NCBI GenBank assembly: GCA_965206445.1
Contig: CBDBJR010000002.1
Coordinates: 434,001-498,000 of the forward strand
DNA: 64,000 nucleotides
Direction: 5' to 3'
DNA from: CBDBJR01 sp965206445
Lineage (GTDB): Bacteria; Pseudomonadota; Gammaproteobacteria; Arenicellales; Poriferihabitantaceae
Shown here: positions 1 through 7,448 of the stretch, piece by piece
How positions within the stretch are numbered: the stretch's first letter is position 1
Layout of the letters: each line of letters begins with the position of its first letter
Notes under the pieces: generated by a model
Seen by the model: only the letters and a program-made list of their open reading frames with translations
Database searches by the model: none
Told to the model about the DNA's origin: nothing
Position numbers and translations under genes: made by a program

Positions 1-663
1 ATGACCGGATTGTTACCGCCGTTGAGCGGTGAGATTCTGTTTAACCAGGCCTCCCTGCCACCTGCAACCGAACAACGTTCACGCGAACAACTGCGCGATA
101 TGCAGATGATTTCTCAAATTCCCGATGTGGCACTTAACCCGCGTCAACGTATCGGCAACATTATTGGCCGCCCGCTGAAATTTTATTTCGAGATGAAACA
201 GAGCGAACGGCGCACGCGCGTCATCGAATTGTTGCAGGCGGTTGAGCTTGATGAGAGCTATCTGCAAAGACTGCCGGGCCAGCTATCCGGCGGACAAAAA
301 CAACGCGTCTGCATTGCGCGCGCACTCGCGGCAAAACCCAGTGTAATTATTTGTGACGAAGTTACTTCGGCCCTTGATCCACTGGTAGCAGACGACATAT
401 TAAAATTGCTGCTTAAATTACAACGCGAAACCAAGGTCGCCTACATTTTTATTACCCACGACATTGCCACGGTACGCGCCATTGCCGACAGTATCGTGGT
501 CATGTATCAAGGCCGGGTGGTTGAAACAGGCGGAAAAGACGAAGTGCTTAACCCACCGCACCACGATTATACGCACTTGCTTTTGTCGTCTGTTCCGGAA
601 ATGAAATTGGGCTGGATGGAAGAAGTTATCGAGCAGCGGCGCATGCAATCTGCCGACAATTAA
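1..663 (+). CDS. Oligopeptide/dipeptide-type ABC transporter ATP-binding protein, C-terminal part (5' end outside window)
   Basis: The reading frame is open from the first base. The protein lacks a P-loop, so it is cut by the window edge and the ATG at position 1 is probably internal. Visible ABC elements are a Q-loop region (MQMISQ, residues 34-39), the signature LSGGQKQR (95-102), Walker B VIICDE (115-120) followed by the D-loop SALD, and the switch His in ITHD (H153). The tail after the H-loop (HHDYTHLLLSSVP) is typical of oligopeptide-transporter ATPases (OppD/OppF, DppD/DppF, GsiA families). It would energise uptake of peptides or similar solutes at the inner membrane. The stop is 5 bp before the serine hydrolase gene, suggesting co-transcription. 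Which peptide-type system it belongs to, and whether it is the second half of a fused double ATPase, cannot be seen here. Confidence 0.9.
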   Translation: MTGLLPPLSGEILFNQASLPPATEQRSREQLRDMQMISQIPDVALNPRQRIGNIIGRPLKFYFEMKQSERRTRVIELLQAVELDESYLQRLPGQLSGGQKQRVCIARALAAKPSVIICDEVTSALDPLVADDILKLLLKLQRETKVAYIFITHDIATVRAIADSIVVMYQGRVVETGGKDEVLNPPHHDYTHLLLSSVPEMKLGWMEEVIEQRRMQSADN

Positions 664-668
664 GCGAG

Positions 669-1901
669 ATGCTGCCGGTGGAAATGATGCAACCATGCAA
701 CCCTCGACAGCTGGGCTTTGACCCGGCCAGATTGAACCGCATCAATGCGATGATGGATAGATATGTGGCAACGGGAAAAAGTGCCGGCATGTTAAGTCTG
801 GTCAGTCGAAAAGGACAGATCGCACATCTCGCCGCCAATGGCTATATGGACATAGCGGCTCAAACGCCGATGCGACTCGATACCATCTTTCGTATCTATT
901 CGATGACCAAGGCGATCACCAGCGTTGCGCTGATGACGCTCCTCGAGCAGGGAAAATTCCAGCTCGACGATGTTGCCCATCGCTGGATTCCGGCGCTTAA
1001 AATGCTACGCGTTTACGGCGATGGCGGAGAGCTGGAAGAACTGCAACGCGCCATCACGATGAGACATTTGCTGACCCATACTGCGGGTTTTAGTTATGGT
1101 TTTGAACCCGAAACGCACCCCATCGATAAAATGTATGACCAGGTATGGCGTGCCATGGATTCGGAAAAAACGCTGTCTGATCTGATGCAAGCCATGCTCC
1201 AGCTTCCGCTCATTGCGCAACCGGGCAGCTTGTGGCATTACAGCATCGCCACTGACATTTGTGGTTATCTGGTGGAGCTGATGAGCGACATGCCGTTCGG
1301 TGATTATCTTCAGCGCACTGTTTTTCAACCCCTTGACATGGTCGATACGGCATTTGAAGTGCCACCAGAGAAACGGGAACGTTTCGCCACGCTCTATGGC
1401 TGGACAGAAAAAGACCCCCTGGCGGTGTTGGAAACGCCGATGTCTTCGCCATACATTCCCCCTGCCACCACGCAATCCGTCAACCTGCAATCCGGCGGTG
1501 GCGGACTCGTCTCCACCGCAGGCGATTATTGGCGTTTCTCTCAGATGATGCTCAATGGCGGCGAGCTGGCCGGTGCTCGAATCATCGGGCGTAAAACAGT
1601 CGACTGGATGACCATGAACCACCTGCCCTCCAAACTGCTACCGATAGCATTTAATGGCATCGTGCCCGAGCCTTTAACCGCGTACGGTTTCAGTCTGGGT
1701 TATTGCGTCAACATCGACCCGGCAAATGCAGGTACGCTTGGCTCGTACGGTGATTATGGCTGGGGCGGGATGGCCGATACGCACTGCTGGATTGATCCAC
1801 AAGAGGATTTGATTGGCATTCTGATGCAGCAATATTCGCCATCACTCACCCACGCCAGCTATCCGGATTTCCGTAATGCGGTATATCAGGCGTTGTGTTA
1901 A
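669..1901 (+). CDS. Serine hydrolase, beta-lactamase / class C-like (EstB-type) family
   Basis: A 410-aa protein with the fold signature of penicillin-binding-protein-like hydrolases. The nucleophile motif SxxK is S78-M-T-K81. A Tyr motif Y191-S-I occupies the position of the YxN motif. The family block LLTHTAGF lies at 134-141, and a Gly-rich GGGGLVSTAGDYWRF segment comes later. Family members are esterases, beta-lactamases or D-aminopeptidases, and the substrate cannot be read from sequence. No clear signal peptide is seen, so it is probably cytoplasmic. It follows the ABC ATPase by 5 bp, so a role in processing an imported peptide or ester is possible. ATG 669 has only GCGAG upstream; ATG 684 or 687, with GGTGGA just before them, are alternative starts. 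Confidence 0.88.
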   Translation: MLPVEMMQPCNPRQLGFDPARLNRINAMMDRYVATGKSAGMLSLVSRKGQIAHLAANGYMDIAAQTPMRLDTIFRIYSMTKAITSVALMTLLEQGKFQLDDVAHRWIPALKMLRVYGDGGELEELQRAITMRHLLTHTAGFSYGFEPETHPIDKMYDQVWRAMDSEKTLSDLMQAMLQLPLIAQPGSLWHYSIATDICGYLVELMSDMPFGDYLQRTVFQPLDMVDTAFEVPPEKRERFATLYGWTEKDPLAVLETPMSSPYIPPATTQSVNLQSGGGGLVSTAGDYWRFSQMMLNGGELAGARIIGRKTVDWMTMNHLPSKLLPIAFNGIVPEPLTAYGFSLGYCVNIDPANAGTLGSYGDYGWGGMADTHCWIDPQEDLIGILMQQYSPSLTHASYPDFRNAVYQALC

Positions 1902-2449
1902 GCCGTATGGGCCCGTGGCCAGGCGTTATATTTTCACGCACGCAGTAACGATAATCAGCCACCCCAATAATTTATTATTGGTTCAGAATATCATTCAGAC
2001 ACGCGATATTAAGGCCCAATGCGGCCCTGATTTTACTCCCCCCTGACACACCACCATGCCGCCCGTTTCGTCGCACCGGTCAAACAGGCATTCCCGCCCC
2101 CATCCGCCAGCCGACCGACAACGGCCGCGAGTTAGCCGGCACCTTCCATCAACACGCCAGCCAACAGCAATGGCGACACTGCTATACTTACCCGCGCAGC
2201 CCCCAAAAGAACACCTTGTTGCGCGCGTTTCAACCGCACCGTACAGGAGGACTGCGCAAACTACCACGAGGACCTGTGATTGGACGACCCTGCCGCCTTC
2301 AACCCCATGCCGGCCTGCCCTGACCGCCACAACGGCAAACGACCGCACCCCGGATGTGGCCACCTCACCCCCCGCCCGATCATTGCCCGGCATAAAACCG
2401 ATTTGCCCGGTATATGGTGGCCATATACCAGCCGGCATCGCCGCGGTCG
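1902..2449. other. Intergenic region with no recognisable gene
   Basis: About 550 bp with no credible coding sequence; overlapping reading frames are Pro/Arg-rich and match no family I know. It holds an AT-rich inverted repeat at 1964-1981 (CCAATAAT, 2-nt centre, ATTATTGG) soon after the serine hydrolase stop. That could end transcription, but no T-run follows, so this is weak. A second inverted repeat lies just before pgk and is listed separately. Confidence 0.5.
2409..2429. promoter_or_regulatory. Perfect 9-bp inverted repeat directly upstream of pgk (candidate operator)
   Basis: GGTATATGG, 3-nt spacer TGG, CCATATACC. The repeat ends 20 bp before the pgk start codon. A short symmetrical AT-containing site of this size fits a dimeric repressor or activator site, or a 5' UTR hairpin over the ribosome binding region. 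No obvious Shine-Dalgarno sequence is visible between it and the ATG. The function is inference. Confidence 0.4.
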
Positions 2450-3631
2450 ATGAAGCTCGCGGAGCTAGACTACCACTCGGTGGCGGGCAAACGGCTGCTG
2501 ATTCGCCAGGATCTGAATGTCCCGCTGGCGCAGGGCGCGGTGGCCTCCGAGGCGCGCATTCGGGCCGCGCTGCCGACCATTCAACAGGCGCAGCAGGCGG
2601 GCGCTAGGACGATGCTGATGTCGCATCTTGGCCGTCCGGACGAAGGGCGGGCCGACCCGGCGGCGTCGCTGGCCCCGGTCGCGCGCTGTTTGTCGGCGGC
2701 GCTGGGCCGACCGGTGCGGCTGATTGCGGATTATTTGCAGCGCCGCCCCGAGCTGGCCGCCGGCGACGTCGTGCTGCTGGAAAACGTCCGCTTTAACCGC
2801 GGTGAACGCGGCAATGATGCGGCGCTGGCGCAGCGCTACGGCAAATTGTGCGACCTGTACGTCATGGATGCGTTTGCCGTCGCCCATCGCGCGCAGGCCT
2901 CGACACACGGGGTCATGCAATACGCCCCGGCGAGCTGCGCCGGGCCGCTGTTGATCGCCGAACTCGACGCGCTGGCCAGCGTGCTGCACCGCCCGGCGCG
3001 CCCGCTGGTCGCGATCGTTGGCGGCGCCAAGGTGTCGACCAAGCTCGTGCTGCTGGAAGCGCTGGATGCGTTCGCCGATCAATTGCTGCTGGGCGGCGGG
3101 CTTGCCAATACCTTCATCGCCGCCGCCGGCCATGCGGTTGGCCGCTCGCTGTATGAGCCGGATTTACGCGCCACCGCGGCCCGGCTGATGCAGCGGGCGC
3201 GCGCTCAGGGCAAGCCGATTCCACTGCCGCAGCAGGTCGTTGTCGGCACCGCGTTCGACCGGCAAACCGCCGCGGTGGTCAAACCGTCGGATGCGGTACA
3301 GCCGGATGAATTGATCCTGGACCTGGGGCCGGCGACGATCAGGCAATATGCGCACATCGTGTCGCAGGCCGGGACGATTATCTGGAACGGCCCGCTAGGC
3401 GCCTGCGAGCTGCCGCAATTTTCGACCGGCACCCACGAAATCGGCCGGGCGATTGCGCAGTCGCCGGCCTTTTCGATGGCCGGCGGCGGCGACACCCTGG
3501 CGGTGCTGGAGCAGCTCAACCTCAGTTCGGCGATGTCCCGGATATCGACCGGCGGCGGCGCCTTCCTCACGGCATTGCAAGGCACCCCGCTGCCGGCGGT
3601 GGCGATACTGGAGCAGCAGGCAAGGGCCTGA
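2450..3631 (+). CDS. pgk: Phosphoglycerate kinase
   Basis: A 393-aa cytoplasmic enzyme of lower glycolysis/gluconeogenesis: 1,3-bisphosphoglycerate + ADP to 3-phosphoglycerate + ATP. Length matches bacterial Pgk (about 387-400 aa). Recognisable blocks in order: RQDLNVPL near the N-terminus (substrate binding), MSHLGRP, ENVRFN, MDAFAVAHRAQAS, GGAKVSTK, the Gly-rich GGGLANTFIAA, WNGPLG, and GGGDT followed by STGGGAFL (nucleotide and hinge region). The start at 2450 (MKLAELDYHS) fits the family N-terminus better than the in-frame ATG at 2414. It stands alone; no gap or fba gene is adjacent in this window. Confidence 0.97.
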   Translation: MKLAELDYHSVAGKRLLIRQDLNVPLAQGAVASEARIRAALPTIQQAQQAGARTMLMSHLGRPDEGRADPAASLAPVARCLSAALGRPVRLIADYLQRRPELAAGDVVLLENVRFNRGERGNDAALAQRYGKLCDLYVMDAFAVAHRAQASTHGVMQYAPASCAGPLLIAELDALASVLHRPARPLVAIVGGAKVSTKLVLLEALDAFADQLLLGGGLANTFIAAAGHAVGRSLYEPDLRATAARLMQRARAQGKPIPLPQQVVVGTAFDRQTAAVVKPSDAVQPDELILDLGPATIRQYAHIVSQAGTIIWNGPLGACELPQFSTGTHEIGRAIAQSPAFSMAGGGDTLAVLEQLNLSSAMSRISTGGGAFLTALQGTPLPAVAILEQQARA

Positions 3632-3650
3632 TGCAGCCAAAATAGCGTCA

Positions 3651-3810
3651 CCCCCCTGATAAGGGGGGTTGGGGGGGTTAAAAAGCCGCCAACACAGCCG
3701 CAACAATTTCAACCATAAATATCACTCCAACAAAACCAACCCAGCAAGCCAGGAAACCGACACCACAGCCGCCACAGCCCCAACCCCCCCAACCCCCCTT
3801 GTCAGGGGGG
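3651..3810. repeat. 160-bp MITE-like element with 29-bp terminal inverted repeats
   Basis: The left arm 3651-3679 and right arm 3782-3810 are reverse complements with a single mismatch. Each arm is itself a small hairpin (six C, a 5-6 nt loop, six G) followed by TTGGGGGGGTT. The 100-bp interior carries no gene. It sits 19 bp after the pgk stop. No transposase is present and no clear target-site duplication is visible, so it is either a non-autonomous mobile element or an extragenic palindromic repeat; it may also act as a 3' hairpin for the pgk transcript. Confidence 0.65.
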
Positions 3811-3845
3811 AGCAAAACCGGGCGTTTGATTTCACCCACAAAATA

Positions 3846-4258
3846 AGGGAATTATACCCTTGACTCCCCACTTGTAAATTTTCATTGACAATTCCGGGAT
3901 TTACTGTCAGTATTTCAAGCGTGAACGTTAGTATTTAGTCGGGTTACCTGCTGAATACAATAGCCTATTGTAGAGCCTATTTTAGGGAATTATACTCTTA
4001 ACTCCCCATTTGCAACCCTTAACTCCCCATTTTCAAGTATTCATTGACAATACGGGGCTGAACTGTCAGCATTTTGAGCGTGAACGTCGGTATTTTGTCG
4101 GGTTACCTGCTGAATACCCGTTTTCCGACAACCTGATAGCCAGCTTGCGTGTTGAGTACGCGGATTACGGTAGCGAAGAGATTGATCTTGGTGGGGTTGT
4201 CGGCGATATTGAAACCGCCAGAACCGGTATCAAATTCGGTCTTGCGTATCACTTTTGA
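3846..4258 (+). pseudogene. Relic of an outer-membrane beta-barrel protein, C-terminal strands with internal duplication
   Basis: The 3' part (about 4040-4258) reads as the end of a small outer-membrane barrel: FSDNLIASLRVEYADYG, then a strand ending GIKFGLAYHF before TGA. The terminal Phe and alternating aromatic/hydrophobic pattern are typical of the last strands of OmpA/OmpW/opacity-type proteins. Upstream there is no signal peptide or rest of the barrel. A segment of about 80-100 bp is present twice (about 3857-3958 and 4016-4117, offset 159 bp); the first copy carries an in-frame TAG inside the phrase that reads RERRYFVGLPAEY in the second. An ATG at 4010 gives an 82-aa frame, but I regard it as debris rather than a functional gene. 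Confidence 0.6.
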
Positions 4259-4328
4259 TTTTTCGAGTGGTGGGCGGTCGCGTTACGGCTGCCACGTCAT
4301 AAATTTACTACCTTAGGAGGGTATCAAA

Positions 4329-4607
4329 ATGAGCAAAAGCGGACTCAACGGAAGCGCTGAATTGCTTGCCGAGGGAATACGCGGCTTGTTTCAGGAGTCT
4401 GAAAAGTCTTTTGAGGACAAGCTCGACGTCCATGAAGGAAAAATGGCCGATTTTCGACTAGAAATGAAGCGCGACAATCAAAACATGCGCGAAAATGTGC
4501 AATCGCAGCTTGCCGAAACGCGGAAAGAGGCGGCAGAATCTCAAGCTGTAATGAGAGGCGATATACAGAGCATCAAGGATAGCATTGCCAATCTCAAACG
4601 CGCCTGA
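4329..4607 (+). CDS. Small acidic coiled-coil protein, function unknown
   Basis: 92 aa, preceded by a strong Shine-Dalgarno (AGGAGG at 4315-4320, 8 nt before the ATG) and followed by a clear intrinsic terminator, so this is a convincing single-gene transcription unit. The sequence is almost entirely charged and helical, with heptad-like spacing of hydrophobic residues from about residue 25 to 90 (for example RLEMKRDNQNMRENVQSQL), suggesting a coiled coil. There is no signal peptide, membrane segment or recognised domain. It resembles in general character small DUF proteins with apolipoprotein-like amphipathic helices, but I do not recognise the family. Confidence 0.75.
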   Translation: MSKSGLNGSAELLAEGIRGLFQESEKSFEDKLDVHEGKMADFRLEMKRDNQNMRENVQSQLAETRKEAAESQAVMRGDIQSIKDSIANLKRA

Positions 4608-4635
4608 TTTTTCCGTTCATCGAATTTTCGATTTC

Positions 4636-4664
4636 CGCCGCCCTTTTCCGGGCGGCGTTTTTTT
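4636..4664 (+). terminator. Rho-independent terminator
   Basis: An 8-bp GC stem (CGCCGCCC / GGGCGGCG) with a TTTTCC loop followed by seven T residues, 28 bp after the coiled-coil gene stop. It is a textbook intrinsic terminator on the plus strand. Confidence 0.9.
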
Positions 4665-4728
4665 GGCCTTCGCATTAGCTTATAACATTTCCGGGGAGTA
4701 AAGCATATAATTCCCAAAACAAACCCAA

Positions 4729-5961
4729 TCACCCCATCAACGCCTCTTCCCACGGCGAGGGCGTCATCAGATCATACCCATCCTCAGTAATCAGCACCTG
4801 CTGCTCCAGCTTTACCCCCTCGCGCTCGCCCTGCGCGCCCATGTAGCTTTCAATGCACACCACCATGCCGGCCTGCAATACATCATCATACGGGTTGACC
4901 TCGCGGTGCAGATACTTCACCTGCGGATATTCATCGCACATGCCGACCGCATGCAGCACACAGGTGTAGGCGTTGTCCTTGAACGCATCATCCGGCACAA
5001 ACGCCCGCCGCTGAAACTCGCGCAGGGTCATGCCGGGTCGCACCAGCTTCAGATTATGCTCGATCTCCGCCACCGCCAGCCGATACAACGCCTTCTGCCG
5101 CCGCGTCGGCCGCGCCGGCCCGCAATGCAAAGTGCGCGACAAATCGGCAAAATACCCGCCCGGCCCCACCATATCGGTATCAAAGCCGACCAGATCCCCC
5201 GACTCCACCCGGCGCTCGCCGGCGCCCTGCAACCACGGGTTGGTGCGCGGGCCGGAGGCCAGCATCCGGCCCTCGTGCCAGTCGCCGTCGTTGGCCAGGT
5301 TGACATAATTCAACAGCGCCCACAGCCGGTTCTCGCTCACCCCCGGCACCAGCGCCCGTTGCAGCACCCCGACGCCGTGCTCGGCAACCGCACAGGCCCA
5401 GCGCATGCAGGCGACCTCGTCCGCCGATTTGATCAGCCGCGCCTGCTCGGCAACGCGCACACCGTCCATCACCTCGAAACCGCGCGCCTCCAGCGCCTGG
5501 GTCACACTCGGGTTGACATACTCCACCGCCACCCGCCGGTTATCACTGCCGACCTCGGCCAGAAAATGCACCGCATCGTCGGCCAGCGCCAGCGCCGCCG
5601 CACCGATACACGGGCCGCCCTCGAAAAACGCCTGCGGCCGCCCCGGGCGGCTGTCGTCGGCCAGCGGAACAGCGCCATAGGCCCCGTAGACCACCGTCGG
5701 GCCGTCCTGCGGCACAAACAAATACGTCGTCGGGATATGCGACTGGAGCAGCAGATAACTGCGATAATCCACCGCATAGCGCAAACTGATCGGGTTCACC
5801 AGAATGCAAAAAGCCGCATCATGCAGCACCAACTGCTGTTTCAGCCGCGCCATCCGATAGCCGGCCATGCGCTCGAAATCAATCACCGGTGGGCTGCGCC
5901 AGCGCCGCAGATCGCTCCACTGCTCGCTCAAAACCGGGTCGGCGGTCGGCGGCGGCATCAT
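4729..5961 (-). CDS. M24 (creatinase/aminopeptidase P fold) family protein, DddP-like candidate DMSP lyase
   Basis: 410 aa with an N-terminal creatinase-like domain and a C-terminal pita-bread catalytic domain. Metal-ligand candidates are D261 and D263 (FDTDMVGP), D273 (ADLSRT), H337 (HAVGMCDEYP), E371 and E386. Ordinary M24 peptidases have Gly where D263 stands. Y332 and D343 lie at -5 and +6 from H337. From memory, characterised DddP uses D295, D297, D307, H371, E406 and E421, with Y366 and D377 in catalysis; every residue matches here at a constant offset of 34-35. The motif SGPRTNPW also recalls DddP. DddP cleaves dimethylsulfoniopropionate to dimethyl sulfide and acrylate. No other ddd gene is adjacent. 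The alternative is a related peptidase-family enzyme with another substrate. The gene is on the opposite strand from its neighbours; the start is chosen as the farthest ATG and has no clear ribosome binding site. Confidence 0.8.
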   Translation of the reverse strand: MMPPPTADPVLSEQWSDLRRWRSPPVIDFERMAGYRMARLKQQLVLHDAAFCILVNPISLRYAVDYRSYLLLQSHIPTTYLFVPQDGPTVVYGAYGAVPLADDSRPGRPQAFFEGGPCIGAAALALADDAVHFLAEVGSDNRRVAVEYVNPSVTQALEARGFEVMDGVRVAEQARLIKSADEVACMRWACAVAEHGVGVLQRALVPGVSENRLWALLNYVNLANDGDWHEGRMLASGPRTNPWLQGAGERRVESGDLVGFDTDMVGPGGYFADLSRTLHCGPARPTRRQKALYRLAVAEIEHNLKLVRPGMTLREFQRRAFVPDDAFKDNAYTCVLHAVGMCDEYPQVKYLHREVNPYDDVLQAGMVVCIESYMGAQGEREGVKLEQQVLITEDGYDLMTPSPWEEALMG

Positions 5962-6180
5962 CGGCGGTGGTGGCTATCCGGCCATGCGGCGGCGCTGACC
6001 CGACCGCAACCCGGGCGCCGCACCCGGCGCCGCGCCGCCGGCGGCAACCCACCGCCAGCGGCAAACCCGCCGCCGTCGTAGCGCCACCCGCTGCGCGGCA
6101 GCACGCAATCAAACCGACCGCTGACCGGCGCCGCGACAGAAACCGGAACGGCGCCGGCACCGACCCACTGCGCCAGGCCG

Positions 6181-6615
6181 CCACCGGCGCCGCCAAAACC
6201 CCACCCGGCGACCCGTCCGCACCCGGGCCACCCGCCCGGCAGGATAGGGCAGGGCGGCCTCCGGTGGCCACCGGCGCCGCCAAAACCCCACCCGGCGCCC
6301 CGTCCGCACCCGGGCCACCCGCCCGGCGGGATAGAGCAGGGCGGCCTCCGGTGGCCACCGGCGCCGCCAAAACCCCACCCGGCGACCCGTCCGCACCCGG
6401 GCCACCCGCCCGGCAGGATAGGGCAGGGCGGCCTCCGGTGGCCACCGGCGCCGTCAAAACCCCGCCCGGCGACCCGTCCGCACCCGGGCCACCCGCCCGG
6501 CAGGATAGGGCAGGGCGGCCTCCGGTGGCCACCGGCGCCGCCAAAACCCCACCCGGCGACCCGTCCGCACCCGGGCCACCCGCCCGGCGGGATAGGGCAG
6601 GGCGGCCTCCGGGGG
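6181..6615. repeat. GC-rich minisatellite, five tandem 87-bp units
   Basis: Five units of exactly 87 bp start at 6181, 6268, 6355, 6442 and 6529, differing from each other at only a few bases. The unit length is a multiple of three, so long open frames appear on both strands (Gly/Pro/Arg-rich), but none resembles a protein. The tract lies upstream of the minus-strand DddP-like gene and may alter expression by copy-number change. The flanks 5962-6180 and 6616-6780 are also very GC-rich and contain nothing I recognise. Confidence 0.85.
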
Positions 6616-6782
6616 CCGGCGGGGCCGGTGGCGAACCGGTCGGTTGCCGCCGCGCGGGCCGCGTGCCGGGCCGGCCAATTCGCGTGGAAACCGCCGCCCG
6701 CAGGCCTGGCTGGCCGCGCTGTAACGGCTAAATCAGGTGGTCGCATGGCGCCCGATTTGGTTGAATATCATAATTAACCTGC

Positions 6783-6935
6783 TATAATACCGCGGCATTT
6801 GGCATGGCATTGGGTTATACTCCGTCTTGCTTCTGGGGTTAAATGCCATGAAAATCGGCTATAATATTACGGCATTGGGTTGCACGCCGTCGTGCTTTTT
6901 GGGTCAAATACCATGAAAATCGGCTATAATATTAC
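6783..6935 (+). promoter_or_regulatory. Tandem promoter-like 65-bp repeat upstream of the giant gene
   Basis: Two direct repeats of 65 bp (6806-6870 and 6871-6935) each end with CGGCTATAATATTAC, giving perfect -10 boxes TATAAT at 6860-6865 and 6925-6930. A third TATAAT at 6783-6788 begins a shorter related unit. The matching -35 positions (GGTTAA and GGTCAA, 17-bp spacer) are poor, so either an activator is needed or these are not sigma70 promoters. Their position 0.4-0.5 kb before the autotransporter start makes them the best visible promoter candidates for it. Confidence 0.5.
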
Positions 6936-7146
6936 GGCAGCACACAACCGAATTACAGGAAAAATGCATATCCAATCGTCTCGTCAGTGGTCGTCCGTAT
7001 CTCGTAATCATACCTCCCTCCTTCCCCCCGAATTTCCGACTGGCGCCAGTCAGTACGCGGATGCCGGGGCGGGTGGGCGGCACGTGGCCGGTCTGGCGGG
7101 CCGGCAGGCGTTTCACACTATCAATTTGTCAAGGGCGTTACCTGCC

Positions 7147-7260
7147 ATGAAGAAAACGCTACTGCTCGCACTGGCTCCGGTCGGGTGCTTTGCCTTTGGC
7201 CCGTCTCCGGCATTGGCGGCTCATTTAACGGTCACAGACCCAGGTTTGATTTTGAAATGA
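7147..7260 (+). CDS. 37-aa ORF with a complete Sec signal peptide, possible leader peptide or relic
   Basis: It reads MKKTLLLALAPVGCFAFG then PSPALA, followed by AHLTV and a stop after 37 residues. It has a positively charged start, hydrophobic core and A-x-A cleavage site, so the N-terminus is a convincing signal peptide but only about 12 residues follow it. No strong Shine-Dalgarno is visible. It ends 59 bp before the giant gene start. It may be a broken 5' end of another exported protein, a duplicated remnant of the autotransporter leader, or a translated upstream ORF that tunes expression. Confidence 0.4.
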   Translation: MKKTLLLALAPVGCFAFGPSPALAAHLTVTDPGLILK

Positions 7261-7319
7261 CTATAATTCCCCTTGAATCCGCGCAAGACAGAGTAGCCAA
7301 ACATAGAAGAGGCCAAACC

Positions 7320-7448
7320 ATGAATTATATCTACTCCCCCCGAAAATCCGACGGTTCGCACCGGTGGCGGGGTGACATCATGCTGAAACTAAAACATCTG
7401 GCCGTGCTGCTGCTGTTGGCCGCCCTCGCCCCGGCCCCCGCATGGGCA
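7320..7448 (+). other. Signal peptide with extended N-region (ESPR-like)
   Basis: From ATG 7320 there are 20 polar/basic residues (MNYIYSPRKS...RWRGDI), then MLKLKH, a Leu/Ala core and APAWA before GHS, giving a predicted cleavage after residue 43. Long N-extensions with an aromatic-rich MNxIY start are known in large type V proteins (extended signal peptide region). Similarity to the ESPR consensus is loose. If ATG 7380 is used instead, the signal peptide is an ordinary 23-mer. Confidence 0.55.

Larger units (their letters stand above)
3985..4715. repeat. Segment bounded by inverted copies of a 23-bp motif
   Basis: The motif GGGAATTATAnnCTTnACTCCCC occurs at 3847-3869 and 3985-4007 on the plus strand and once inverted at 4693-4715, with identical spacing in all three. 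The inverted pair encloses the OMP relic end, the small coiled-coil gene and its terminator. This could mark the ends of a small mobile cassette, or be repeated regulatory sites. No recombinase is present. Confidence 0.4.

Noticed and set aside
2056..2607. A 183-codon plus-strand frame upstream of and overlapping pgk
   Set aside because: Low-complexity Pro/Arg/His composition, no family resemblance, and it overlaps the well-supported pgk frame.
5889..6746. Long Pro/Ala/Arg-rich (plus strand) and Gly/Arg-rich (minus strand) open frames over the 87-bp repeats
   Set aside because: Open on both strands because the repeat is GC-rich and a multiple of three; no known fold, start signal or terminator.
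7185..7319. ATG 7185 as the start of the giant protein
   Set aside because: It would put 65 non-conserved residues before the signal peptide core and lacks a Shine-Dalgarno; ATG 7320 has AGAAGAGG at 7-nt spacing.
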